Source: Diphasiastrum complanatum (lineage: Eukaryota; Streptophyta; Lycopodiopsida; Lycopodiales; Lycopodiaceae). From it: a DNA stretch of 64,000 bases. The DNA is taken from the NCBI GenBank assembly GCA_029204225.1, contig CM055103.1, positions 50,631,470 to 50,695,469 on the forward strand, given 5' to 3'. Below are positions 46,884-60,473 of the stretch, piece by piece. The position numbers were made by a program, and so were the translations under genes. Position 1 is the stretch's first letter. Each line of letters opens with the position of its first letter. The notes below the pieces were generated by a model. The model saw only the letters and a program-made list of their open reading frames with translations. It searched no databases and had not been told where the DNA came from.

Positions 46884-47558
46884 TTTTGTGTCATCTGACA
46901 AAAGTACTACTTGTAGATTCAGGCGTTTGGCTAGCTCAAATTAAAGTACTGGACAAACATGACATCTAAACAATATGAATGAGTTGAGGTGTTTGCGTTG
47001 TTCTGGGTTCAAGGTTGCAATTTTGCAATACATATCATCTAGATTTCCAGCTGGTAGCTGCATCTGTGCTGATATGTTAATGTGCTGCCTGGGGTCACGA
47101 CTTACCAATTGAAAAAGTCATTAGATTATCTACTAGATGTCATCAAGTAAGGCCATCTATACTGATATGTTAATGTTTTGTCTGCGTACATAAGCTATCA
47201 ACGGAAAGAGATACTTTAGTGCCTCATCTGCTGGGTATATTTCTCTAGTTGTCCTTGTGGGAAGAAGGCCCTCAGTGGAGGGCACTGTAGGCCGTGTGCC
47301 CGGGCAGGCTGAAGGCCCGAGCGGAAAGGGACTTCCCTTACGTAATGTCACATGCGTGAAGGTGGGCATGCTTCTTTTTTTTCCTGGGTTTTATTATTTA
47401 TTCTCAATCTTTTTTTCTCGTTTTTTTTTCAGATTCTATATTTTTGGTTTTGTTTTCGGTATTCACATTTTTTATCAAATGTCTATTTTAAAAGTTCCTT
47501 GAATTTTTTTTTAACAAAATGTATATTAAAACATGTATATGTGAGTACTTAATCATGG

Positions 47559-47613
47559 GCTACCACATAGCAGATACACATTCTGTCATAATGTGCATGT
47601 GCTATGTGGTAGC
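47559..47613. repeat. Perfect 14-bp inverted repeat
   Basis: GCTACCACATAGCA (47559-47572) pairs with TGCTATGTGGTAGC (47600-47613) across a 27-base loop that itself holds CACATT and AATGTG. It is a possible small fold-back element. Confidence 0.85.
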
Positions 47614-47808
47614 TCATCATTCTCCTCTTGCACATTCTACTCGAGTGCTCATGTGCTATGTGTCAATTTTTTATTGGCTGTCCATTTGAGAATTGTGATA
47701 AAAATGTTTACACAAAATTTTAGTTGTAAAATTCATATGAAATTGTGCTTAAAAATACACTAAAAATTTGAGCACATGGCATTTTTTTTGTGGGGGGGGG
47801 GAGGTCCT

Positions 47809-47898
47809 GCTCCTCGGCCCTTTCACCCCGGAAGCCTATGCGCCCGAGGGCGGAGGCCCGAGGGCACACAATCTTTCGGGGCGAAAGGGCCGAGGAGC
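47809..47898. repeat. GC-rich inverted repeat with 26-bp arms
   Basis: The left arm (47809-47834, GCTCCTCGGCCCTTTC...) and right arm (47873-47898) match at 24 of 26 positions and enclose 38 bases. Its composition differs sharply from the T-rich flanks. Confidence 0.85.
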
Positions 47899-48905
47899 CG
47901 GCCCTTCCCTTCCGTGAATTCTGTTTTGACATTTTTTTTTTTTTGACGTAATTTTTTTTTTACACGCACCTTCCGAGTGGAATGTGCATGTAAAAAACGT
48001 AATTTTTTTTAAGTGCACCTTCCGGTGTCCAGAAGGTGCCTGTAAAAAAAATTTGGCCCACAGATTACGTTTTGTGGGACATCACCATTTCCTTTGTAAA
48101 AATTTAAAGATTGATTTTACGTGTTGAAAAGCAATGGATTCTTGTTGGGGTTCTATGTCTTTTACAATGTTTATGGCCATAGGTGTGACTTCCATATTAA
48201 TCATGTGCAAAAAGATGGCATTTTATTTCAATCTTTTTTACGAAAAAAAAAAGTCAATACCTTTTTTCCAAAAAATGTGCATTTGCTCTATTGGCAACCC
48301 ATGATTGACTGCCTTCCCATTATTGAATGCTCATGTGCATATTCAATCTAAATTTTGATGTGTCATGTGTCAATTTCTTTTATATGTTTGCATGAGATTT
48401 TCTGTGAGATGGTTTACAAAAACATTCTTCAATATTTTTTAAAACTTTGTTTGTTGGAGGCAAAGTTGAAATTTGATGCCCGTCATGCCCTTCAAAGTTC
48501 AATTTGGACTTGCTTGTTGGCAAAAGTTGGCATGCCCTTGAAACTTTGGACTATCAACACTGAAGTGCATAATTTATATAAAATCGTCATTTTGACGGAC
48601 TACAATTTATTTTAAATGTCATGAGTTAACACATGTCCTTGGAGACTTGAAAGATGCAAGTTTCAAGATTTTTAAGTTACTACTTGATACATTGATATTG
48701 AAATTGAGATTCACAAACTTCAAACTTCAAAGACTTTTTTCATTTTTAGCGTGGGCCATTTGGAGAGCTCGGCCCATAGTTTGAAATTTGCCAAATTGCA
48801 GCCCTTCACAATTTTAAAAAAAGAAAAAAAAATGTTACAATTTAACTTCAACTTGTTCAACTTCCAAAGTATTAAATACCAGCTTTCTTCATTTGTCTCT
48901 TATGA

Positions 48906-48990
48906 CCCAAGGGAGTTGGCTCAATTGGTTAGCTTGACATCCAAAGTTTTTTTGGTCTCAAGTTCGAGCCTTCCCTTGGAAACCAAGAAG
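48906..48990 (+). mobile_element. tRNA-like retroposon (SINE-like) with 16-bp target duplication
   Basis: An 85-bp sequence is flanked by exact copies of CATTTGTCTCTTATGA (48890-48905 and 48991-49006). Inside are an A-box match TGGCTCAATTGGTTAG, a B-box match AAGTTCGAGCC, and an 8-bp terminal stem CCAAGGGA/TCCCTTGG, which together give a rough tRNA cloverleaf. Long target duplications are typical of LINE-mobilised retroposons. It has no A-rich tail. It could be a truncated tRNA-derived SINE or a retroposed tRNA pseudogene. Confidence 0.75.
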
Positions 48991-49006
48991 CATTTGTCTC
49001 TTATGA

Positions 49007-49570
49007 TGTGGGCTTCATGAAAGTTGAAAGAACATACCTGTATATGCGCGTAATCTGATTCCAATAATGGATTTGGAATACAACATCACAGTAGAAAGCT
49101 CTATTATCAAGTAAGCGTCATATTGCATTTGCTCATCATCTCTTAACATAATTTATAGCCATGTGGTGCATACCAAACTTATACAAAATCAAGTATCATG
49201 CAGTCAGCCAGTTATGCATCCGCATTATCATTGAAGAGACAACCAAATAAACAAACAGCAGTGTAGTGATCACTACCCTTTCAGCGCTGAAAGAGCCTCA
49301 TAGTTAGCTCAATCACATAGTGTGACGGTAGGTTCATCGATGTCCCAGCGAACTTGTTTATGCATAATAATACCTATCAAACGAGCCATACATGCAAAGG
49401 GTTGCATGAGGCCGCCGTGTGTTGTCAGTGCATTATTAATTCGCGAACAATTCACAACTAATTATTTGTTTGATAATTTTCGATGCTTAATTGTTTGGCT
49501 ATGTAATCATTGTAGTACTGGCGATTTCAAAGTTAGTTACTATAAGTTCAAACGCGATTTCTATCACTAC
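49007..49570. other. Unassigned stretch
   Basis: No gene or repeat recognised. A short frame at 49322-49582 shows no motif. Confidence 0.4.
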
Positions 49571-52933
<3,363 letters not shown>

Positions 52934-53010
52934 ATATTTATCTTCCTGAACCCACATAAAAAAATATAAACATGCTATGGGAATCCTTATAACTGGCTCC
53001 ATTTATTTTC

Positions 53011-53294
53011 AGCACCCTGACGGGTGCTGGCACGCGTCAAGGTGCACCAGACAGGGACCCCCTTTTTTTTTTTGAAAAACTGGTTGTCCGGGTGCCACGT
53101 GTCGGGCAACTAGTATTTATCCCATAAGCAAATCTTTGGGATAAATCAGTAACAATATATAATTGAGCCAACATTTTTACTCACATGTGTGATGGTGCCC
53201 TCCGGCACCACTGCCTGCCAGACACCCACCCCTGTGAGCTTTTGCCCACCCTGGCTGGCGCACCCTAGCACTTGCCAACACCCGTCAGGGTGCT
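53011..53294. mobile_element. MITE-like element with 22-bp terminal inverted repeats
   Basis: AGCACCCTGACGGGTGCTGG at 53011 is mirrored at the right end (reverse complement AGCACCCTGACGGGTGTTGG, ending 53294). Over 22 bp the arms differ at one position. Each arm is itself a small hairpin (AGCACCC-TGAC-GGGTGCT). The 284-bp interior has no coding frame. A target duplication is not clear, so the superfamily stays open. Confidence 0.75.
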
Positions 53295-53566
53295 AAAATT
53301 ATGTGAAGCCCTTATAAATATTTAGCATTGGTACATTTTTGCATCATTCCAACTCTAAGAGGCAAGTATTCTTGAAAGCAAGGTCCTAAATATTATTTGA
53401 GTACATTATGCACAAATAAGGTGTAGATGGAATTTTGAGAAGGTGTTTACATCTCCATGAGACTTAATAGCAGCTCCGGGTCCATCACAATCGACCCCAT
53501 CAAATTACAAAGCCTTCAAGACCAGATGCTCGAATTTTTGAGTCAAGTTTTTGCTCCCTCTTGAGA

Positions 53567-53755
53567 ATGACAAAGCACTTGGAAGAGCTTGCCGAGCTGA
53601 AAGAGCTATTAGCTGAGACATCCATCTGTTCCGGGCCAAATGCACATGAGGAATATCTGCAGGCCCTGGAAAAGATCGAGAATCTGTCAAAGGAGCTCCA
53701 GGAAACCCAGAACTGTATAGGGGTGGCCGATCATCTGGAGTATGCAGAAGCTTGA
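53567..53755 (+). CDS. Short open frame with helix-rich product, unidentified
   Basis: An ATG at 53567 opens 62 codons (the frame could start six bases earlier). The product is acidic and heptad-like: LEELAELKELLAE, then HEEYLQALEKIENLSKELQE, ending DHLEYAEA. This looks like a coiled-coil segment. It ends in TGA right before a run of 21 G. Upstream, 53457-53563 is open in another frame (DPIKLQSLQDQMLEFLSQ), so this may be part of a broken or spliced gene. Function unknown. Confidence 0.35.
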   Translation: MTKHLEELAELKELLAETSICSGPNAHEEYLQALEKIENLSKELQETQNCIGVADHLEYAEA

Positions 53756-53757
53756 AA

Positions 53758-53778
53758 GGGGGGGGGGGGGGGGGGGGG
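53758..53778. repeat. Poly-G run (21 G)
   Basis: A homopolymer directly after the short open frame; its length in the assembly is uncertain. Confidence 0.9.
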
Positions 53779-53961
53779 TGAAGTGGGCTTAAAAAGAACA
53801 AACTCGGCATTATGAAGCTTGGTGGTTAGTGTTTTAGGAGAATAACTATAAATTTTGTGTGTTTTAAAAATCAAAGCAAAAATGTGACATCCTTTCATTG
53901 GCATCACTTGCATGTAAGTGGACCTATAGAATAAAGTAAAATCAAGATGGATATATAAGTA

Positions 53962-54397
53962 AGTACAAAGCTAGACTTGTTGCTAAGGGGTTTCTTCAAA
54001 CTAAAGGCATAGATTATGAAGAAGCATTTGCACCTATAACAAAGCTTGTAACCATTAGAATGATCATTTGTATTGCTACTTTGTTCAAGTGGGATCTCTA
54101 TCAAATGGATGTGACCAATGCATTTTTTAATGGCTACTTGGAAGAGGAAATATTCATGTTGCAACCCGAGGGCTTCATCAAGGATGGTGAGGAGGACAAG
54201 GTTTGCCATTTGAAGAAGAGCCTATATGGCTTGAAGCAAGCACCTAGAGCTTGGTACTCTAGGTTGCATGATTTTCTCTACTCTCTCAAGTGTAATGATG
54301 GTAAGATCATCATTTTAGTTCTTTATGTTGATGATATCATATTGATAGGAAATGGTGGTGAAGGCATAAGAAAAGTTAAAATGTTGTTGCATTGTTA
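53962..54397 (+). pseudogene. Copia reverse transcriptase fragment
   Basis: One open frame covers YKARLVAKGFLQTKG, YEEAFAPITKLVTIRM, YQMDVTNAFFNGYLEEE, KKSLYGLKQAPRAWY and the active site LYVDDIILIG. It is the best preserved RT in the window, but N-terminus, RNase H and all other domains are missing, and no LTR flanks it. It ends 16 residues after the YVDD motif. Confidence 0.88.
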
Positions 54398-56042
54398 ATT
54401 GAAGATCATTCTACTTGCATTTTTTTTCATGCTCTATCTTCATGCATTTTTGTTGTACTGATGTATGAATGTGCTTGTTGTTGTTTTCTTCTCTTCTTAA
54501 GAATTGTTTTGGGATTAGCATCAGGTAGATGTGCAGGACTTGAAAATTGATCTACTATTCCAATGATTTATGATGTTTCCTAGTTTCGACTCCCTGGGGA
54601 GTTTTTCTTACAAAAGTTGAGTGACAATTATAGCAAGCACTCTGTAGGATTCCCAATTGTTTAGTTAAAGTTGTGGTGATGAATCTATGATTTCAGTAGG
54701 AGTAAAATTAGTTTAATTCCCTGTTATTGAGCAGAGTAGATTAGGAATATTCTGCAATCTGTAAAACTAAAGAAAGGACTGAAGTAGTTTTAGAGCAGTA
54801 GGAAATTGAGTCATTGACAGGTCCTAAATCCAAGTTGAGCATCCATTGTCAATTAAGGATCGAAATCAAGTCGTAGTTGTGCCTCTGACAAGCGGGACAC
54901 ACCACCACTATACTGCAAAACCAAATCTATGACTGAGCCCATTACCTAATAGATTGGTAGTCACGAGATTCCTGGCCAAGCAAAACTCTGCTAGATAGAA
55001 ATCGAGCATAGCATTGATTAGCTTTAGACAAAGAATCAGTGCTAGCATTGGCCCGTTGAAAAGCAGGTTCTGTGTGAATCAGAATCTACAAACGGTGGTT
55101 GAATCGCTGATTAAGAGACGTCGGAGTAGAAGGAGTATCTCTGATAACATGGACAGAGAATCCCAGCAGATGTTGTGTTAAACATTGAGGTAGATTCTTC
55201 TGCTAACAGGAACACGAGATTCCTTAGCAAATAGGATTCCAAAAGGACCAACAAACATTGGCACCAGTTGCCATTGCCAATCTTCTTGGCTTTTGATCCA
55301 GAACTCGATTTTTACAAGCCCATTTTTTAGTTTAGCTCGTTGTTGATTGCTTGCTTGTTGTCCTCAATTACTCATTTTCACAAGCACACATTCTAGATTC
55401 TTGTTTGTCAGATCGTGATGGCTTCAAAACGTCCCTGTTGATCCTTTAGATCTGTGCGAACTCACCGCATACTTTTTGGAAACCCACGGCCGCACCGTTG
55501 TCTTGCATAGCTAGTAAAAAATCCGAGTTTTTGTCAACTTTTTTATTTTTTTAGATCTTTTGCTTCCGCTACCCATTGCGTCCACTGTTTTTTCCATTTT
55601 TTTTTTTGAATTTTCTGAAATTTGCATCTGCCAACAATTCCATCCGACCATTTTGAAACTTTTTCGATTTTTCGAATTTTTCGAGTTATCTGAATTTTTC
55701 GAGTTTCTCAAGTTTTTTCAAATTTCCTTAGTTTTCATCCGTCGTGCATCCAACAACCACTTACGACAAAAAATCGGTTTGACGATCCCATCTGAAGTTT
55801 GCATTCAACGACTGCTAAAAAAAAAAAAAAACCAAAACACACAAAGAACAAATTTTTTCTCAGACATCTGTATCTGCTTCCCTTTTCTCGGAATAATATT
55901 CTCTATTTATTGAGTTTTGGGATAATTCTCATTTTTTTTTTTCAAGTTTTTACGTACCTGATTGAAGACACTGATATTAGTTTGATTTATTCAAACTTTC
56001 ATTGTATTCTCTGAGGAGGAATTCTTAACATTTTCTTTACAG
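54398..56042 (+). other. Unassigned stretch, probably including the 5' LTR of the next copia element
   Basis: No gene seen. From about 55540 to 56040 it is T-rich with many TTTTTCGA units, and it ends TTTCTTTACA just before the primer site at 56043. An LTR ending there is likely, but there is no 3' LTR to define its start. Confidence 0.35.
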
Positions 56043-56151
56043 TGGTATTAGAGCATATTAGAGCCGATATAGTGGTATCTTCGCGCCCCTCTCAGCATCT
56101 TTCACACATCCATCAACAGCCGTATCTGGAGTTTATTCAGAAGATTAGAAG

Positions 56152-57042
56152 ATGTCGTCAATCAGCAATATTCAGTCCAAGATCCGTACGATCTTGGATA
56201 CAGAAGATTCAAATTATTTCATCTGGAAATTAAAGACTTCACTCATATTGAAGGGCGAAGGTCTTTGGCAATGGGTAGAACCAGTAGAAGAGAAGCCAAT
56301 TACTCTTGGCAAAGAACTTTGAGAATGGAGTTTGAGAAATGACAGAGCTATAGCAATTATTGCGTCTTTAGTGCATGACAATATAATGCTAGATCTTACA
56401 TCGATTTCAAACGCGAAAGAATTATGGGAAGAATTGCAAACCAAGAATGAGACTAGATTTCGTAATCAAATCATGTTCTTGGAAGACCAATTAACTTACC
56501 TACAATGGGATGGCAAAGACCTAACCACATTCCTTCAAAAGATAAAGGATTTGTTTGTATCTTTGCAGAATTCTGGCACAAAAAATGCAATCTCAAAGGA
56601 AAAACAGCTTAGCTATTTTCTTCGAGCCCTACTCAGGTCATTCCACACAATCCGAACTTTACGGGCTAAAGATTCGACAATAACACTTCAAAAGGCAATA
56701 GGTGGAGTCAAAGAGGAAGTAGAAGCTCATGAACGCTATGATGATAATGGTGATTCCAAAAATGCTCTATTTACTCAGAAGACTAAATCTTTAAAGAAGT
56801 CTAAGTTTAAGAGGGAGTCATCTAAAAGAAATGGAAACGAATCCAAGACAAATGATCAACAATCTGGAAAACAACAAAAAAAAATTGGTGATAGGAAGAT
56901 TTGCAACAGATGCAAAAGATCAGGTCATATAGAAGATAAGTGTTGGTTGAATCCAAAGATTGAATGTATTCATTGTCATAAACGGGGTCATGCAGTAGTA
57001 GACTGTTATCGAAATCCCAGGAACAAGAAGGAGCAGAATTGA
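56152..57042 (+). pseudogene. Copia gag with two CCHC zinc knuckles
   Basis: Translation from the ATG at 56152 gives the N-terminal gag (DSNYFIWKLKTSLILKGEGLW) and meets a TGA at about 56322. From 56332 a 236-codon frame continues in the same phase with LWEELQTKNE and FLEDQLTYLQWDGKD. It ends with CNRCKRSGHIEDKC and CIHCHKRGHAVVDC. These are nucleic-acid-binding zinc knuckles of the nucleocapsid; a tandem pair is less usual than one. Apart from the single early stop, gag is well preserved. Confidence 0.85.
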
Positions 57043-57151
57043 AGTGAACCTTCAGATTCAAATTTTGTCAAAGACAAAGCAGAAAAGCTCTAGAGCAGCA
57101 GAAGACAGGACAACAAGAAACTGTTAGAAATCCATAAATCATAATATGGAT

Positions 57152-57223
57152 GGACAGATTAGGATTTGAACCCAGGACCTCCCTCATACCGGATGGGATG
57201 CTCTACCGTTGAGCTATCTGCCC
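57152..57223 (-). other. tRNA-like sequence in the TRIM left LTR
   Basis: Seventy-two nt fold as a near-complete cloverleaf. The 7-bp acceptor stem GGGCAGA/TCTGTCC has one G-U pair, the D stem is GCTC/GAGC, and the T arm is GGGTTCAAATCC. The A-box is TAGCTCAACGGT. The anticodon stem has a mismatch and position 33 is C rather than U, so a working tRNA is unlikely; read literally, the anticodon would be CGG. Confidence 0.75.
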
Positions 57224-57411
57224 TGTTTGAGAGTTCTCTCTAGAGTGTGGATTGATATTCCAACACCCTCTCTCAAGCCACACTTGGTTGGGGTCCTAGC
57301 TGTCACCTGCCCCACAACTTGGGCCACCTAACCATGGCTTTGACACCATGAACTGTTAGGTCTAACTTGGCTCTGATACCATGTTAGAAATCCATAAATC
57401 ATTATATGGAT

Positions 57412-57482
57412 GGACAGATTAGGATTCGAACCCAGGACCTCCCTCATACCTGATGGGATGCTCTACCACTGGCTATCTGCCC
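57412..57482 (-). other. tRNA-like sequence in the TRIM right LTR
   Basis: The partner of 57152-57223, one base shorter in the D arm. Its B-box is the exact consensus GGTTCGAATCC. The loop would read AGG as anticodon. The box consensus is better kept in this 5' LTR copy than in the other. Confidence 0.75.
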
Positions 57483-57589
57483 TGTTTGATAGTTCTCTCT
57501 AGAGTGTGGATTGATATTCCAACAGAAACTCAGCAGCATATGTTTGTGCTGATCTATGTTGTTCATCAAATTCAAAAATTAGAGAAGTA

Positions 57590-57853
57590 GTACTTGATTC
57601 AGGAGCCACCTCACATTTTGTTTCTTTGAAACAAATTTTATCTGACTAGAAGATGAATTATTCGAGATTCATTATACTTGGAGACGGTTCTAGGCATATA
57701 GTTGATGGAACTCGTGTACTGTGGTTAGACACGAATCATGGTGACAAGAATCTGGAGGAAGTTCTCTATGTCCCTACTCTTGATAAAGATCTTATTTGTA
57801 GCAAAGATAGTCGATACAAGAATGTCAGTAACTTTCACAAGGGACTCTTGTAA
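57590..57853 (+). pseudogene. Copia protease remnant
   Basis: LDSGATSHFV carries the catalytic Asp of copia protease. A stop follows shortly after, and then an open frame with ILGDGSRHIV and LEEVLYVPTLDKDL, the usual downstream conserved block. Confidence 0.8.
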
Positions 57854-57974
57854 ATTGTTTGATGAAGATTCTGATAACTTAGTTGCTAAAGACAACAGAA
57901 AAGAAAATTTGTATCACTTGGACATTCAAACTCGAATCGAACAAGCAAATCAAACTCAAGAATAAACAGATATT

Positions 57975-58729
57975 CAGTGGCACAAGAGGCTATGTCACAT
58001 GAACATGGAAGCCTTGTACCAAGCTAACAAGAGTCAAATAATCGAAGGAGTTAAAATCAAGAGTCGAGATATTCAAACTACCTACGAATCTTGTCTTAAA
58101 AGCAAATGACTAGAACACCTTTCCGTGAAGATGTTTATAAAGCAACCAAGGTACTTGAAATTGTGCATTCAGATATTTGTGGACCATTCGGAGTATTATC
58201 TTTAGGTGATGCAAAATACTTCATAACGTTAATTGATGACTTTAGCAAGTTTGTTGTAGTATACTTTATTCGTACAAAATTAGAGGCTTCCGAGAAATTC
58301 GTTGAGTATACAAATTGGACTGAGAAGCAGACATGCAACACAGTAAAGCAAATTTGCACAGATCGTGGAGGTGAGTACATTTCCAACGAATTCAAAACTT
58401 ACTGTACTGATCAAGGTATTATGCATATGAAGACTGCATCATACACACCTCAGCACAATGGAATTGTTGAACGAAGAAATCGTATTGCTAGGTGTATGAT
58501 GGCTCATGCAAAAGCACCAAAGCAGTTGTGGGCGAAAGCAGTGGCTACATCGAATTATCTTCAGAATCGAATTCTGAAATCTCGAATACCGAATAAAACT
58601 CCTCATGAAATATGGTGGAAGTCGAAGCCAAATCTTTCACATGTTCAGACATTTGGATGTGCAGTTTATATGCACATACTAGACAAATTGAGAAACTCGA
58701 TGAAAAGACAGAAAAAGATTTTCTTGTAG
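57975..58729 (+). pseudogene. Copia integrase with intact DDE residues
   Basis: The zinc-binding start (WHKRLCHMNMEALYQ, then ESCLKSK) precedes a stop at about 58106. The following 207-codon frame has the core: VHSDICGPF with the first Asp, CTDRGGEYIS with the second, and TPQHNGIVERRNR with the Glu. TPHEIWWKSKPNLSHVQTFG ends it. All three catalytic residues are present, unlike the copies at 4818-5720 and 28535-29390. Confidence 0.85.
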
Positions 58730-59013
58730 GATTCGAGTGACATTCGTCATATTATCGAGTTCATATACCCGAAACTGGCAAAATAAAAGTTGTTCGAGAT
58801 GTCAAATTTGATGAGTCAAAGTACATAGCAGACAGTGACTTAGTCGGCTATGAAATTCTCAAAACTTATTATGAGCTACCAACGACAGAAGTAAAGCAAG
58901 CAGATGATGAACGAGAATTACCAGATTCAGAGGGAGTTCAAGATCGAGTACCTGATAAACTCGAATCACCAACTCGAATTCTAGTAGACAAGGTCGAACC
59001 CGAAAATGCAGAA

Positions 59014-60246
59014 TTGAATTCGAAACCTATACAGACTATGAGAAGATCTAATAGACAACGAAAACCACCAGAAAGTTTTGGTCAGGATGTTTTCACAAAT
59101 ATAGCCATCGAATTTTGTGGTTTCACAGATGAATTTCAAACATTCGAGAAAGCTATTGATGGACCAAATAAAGATCACTGGATTCAAGCAATGGAGGATG
59201 AAATGTCATCCATGTATAAGAACACTTGCACCAATACCTGATGGAAGAAAACCAGTCAAATGCAAGTGGATCTACAAGATCAAAACAAGATGGAGATAAC
59301 ATCAGTACAAAGCAAAGTTGGTTGCGAAAGGTTTTTCACATAAATATGGGTTCGCCTACACTGTTACTTTCTCACCGGTAGTTAAACACACATCAATTCG
59401 CTTGTTATTTGCTTATGTGGTGGCTCATGATCTCAAAATCCATATTGTGGATGAGAAAACTGCTTTCTTGCATGCAAAATTAGAAGAAGATTTATATTTG
59501 GATCAACCACTTGGTTTTATAAGCCAAGAGATGTTATATGAATAAAAGCATCTATGGTCTGAAACAAGCAGTCATATAATGGTATAGAAAGAAGGACGAA
59601 GCACCACGTTCTTTAGGCTTCGAACCTTTATTCGTTGAATCGAATGTCTATATCAAACATGTCAAAAATGAAATTATCATTCTAGCTGTTTATATTGACG
59701 ACACGCTAATCTTCTCAAGAAAAGATAAATTAATTTCAGATGTCAAATTTCTGGAATATTTGAGATCGTTGACCTAGGAGAAGCAAAAATCTATCTAGGC
59801 TTGCAAATCGAAAGAGACTTTGAAGGTGGTAAGTTGTATCTTCACCAACAAAAGTACACTCAGAAAATTATTGAAGACTTCAACATGCTCGAATGCAAAG
59901 GTGTGCATACTCCCATGATACATGGAACAATACTGAGCAAGGCAGATTGTCCATAGACTCTCGAGGAAGAGAAGCGAATGTACACCCTATCGAAGGCTGA
60001 TTGGATCATTGTTGTATCTTGCAGACAACACCAGACCTGATATAACATTTGCAGTATATAGGCTGAGCAAATTTAATCAGAACCCAGTATCGTTGCATTG
60101 GAAGTTAGCAAAGAGAATAGTACAATATCTCCAAGAAATGAAAGACTATGGACTGTGTTATTCGAAGGAAGTTGGACTTCGGATCAAATCTTACAGTGAT
60201 GCAAGCTGGGCATCCATGAAGAATGATAGCAAAAGTATTTCAGATC
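59014..60246 (+). pseudogene. Copia RT and partial RNase H, frameshifted
   Basis: The linker (RRSNRQRKPPESFG) leads to RT pieces in several frames: KCKWIYKIKTRW, MVAKGFSHKYGFAYTVTFSPV, IHIVDEKTAFLHAKLEEDLYL, and the active site VYIDDTLIFSRK near 59690. Then comes YLADNTRPDITFAVYRLSKF, and RNase H begins YSDASWASM and breaks off near 60246. Confidence 0.8.
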
Positions 60247-60473
60247 ACGAGAAACAAGAGTTAGAACTCCCCCACCGGTGTCTTGAGCATTAGAGACTCC
60301 GTAATGAAAGGATGCAGCAAACTTCTTAATGAAGTAGTGCTGGTTGAATTCTCGAAGCTTCGTTTTTTGCCGGGCTATAAGAACATTTTTCGAAGGATAA
60401 GAGGCCAAGACTTGAGCCATGCAAGTCCGGCGTATCGGATCATTCACTCATCGGACATTTCAGGAATAAAAAT

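Larger units (their letters stand above)
46884..48905. other. Region downstream of CLE gene B with fold-back sequences
   Basis: No gene recognised. It holds GC-rich islands near 47270-47340 and 47800-47910 inside AT-rich DNA, and two strong hairpins listed separately. The frames at 48121-48615 show no motif. Confidence 0.4.
57122..57524 (-). mobile_element. TRIM (miniature LTR retrotransposon) with tRNA-like LTRs, copy 2
   Basis: Every hallmark is visible. The 5-bp target duplication is GAAAC (57117-57121 and 57525-57529). LTRs of 144 bp (57122-57265) and 143 bp (57382-57524) start TGTTAG and end CAACA. In minus orientation, TGGTATCAGAGCC (57369-57381) abuts the 5' LTR, and the purine tract GAGAGAGGG abuts the 3' LTR. 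The interior is only 116 bp. Each LTR contains a 71-72 nt tRNA-like sequence in the element's sense. It sits in a copia element between gag and protease. Confidence 0.92.
56043..60246 (+). mobile_element. Ty1/copia retrotransposon, decayed, 3' truncated
   Basis: A primer site variant TGGTATTAGAGC (56043-56054) is followed by gag, protease, integrase, RT and part of RNase H in the standard copia order. Stops and frameshifts occur in gag, between domains and in RT. RNase H breaks off after YSDASWASM at about 60246, and no 3' LTR follows. A TRIM is inserted between gag and protease. The element is non-functional. Confidence 0.85.

Noticed and set aside
57152-57482. Two functional tRNA-Pro genes
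   Set aside because: They are inside TRIM LTRs, have anticodon-stem mismatches and C instead of U at position 33, and differ in the anticodon.
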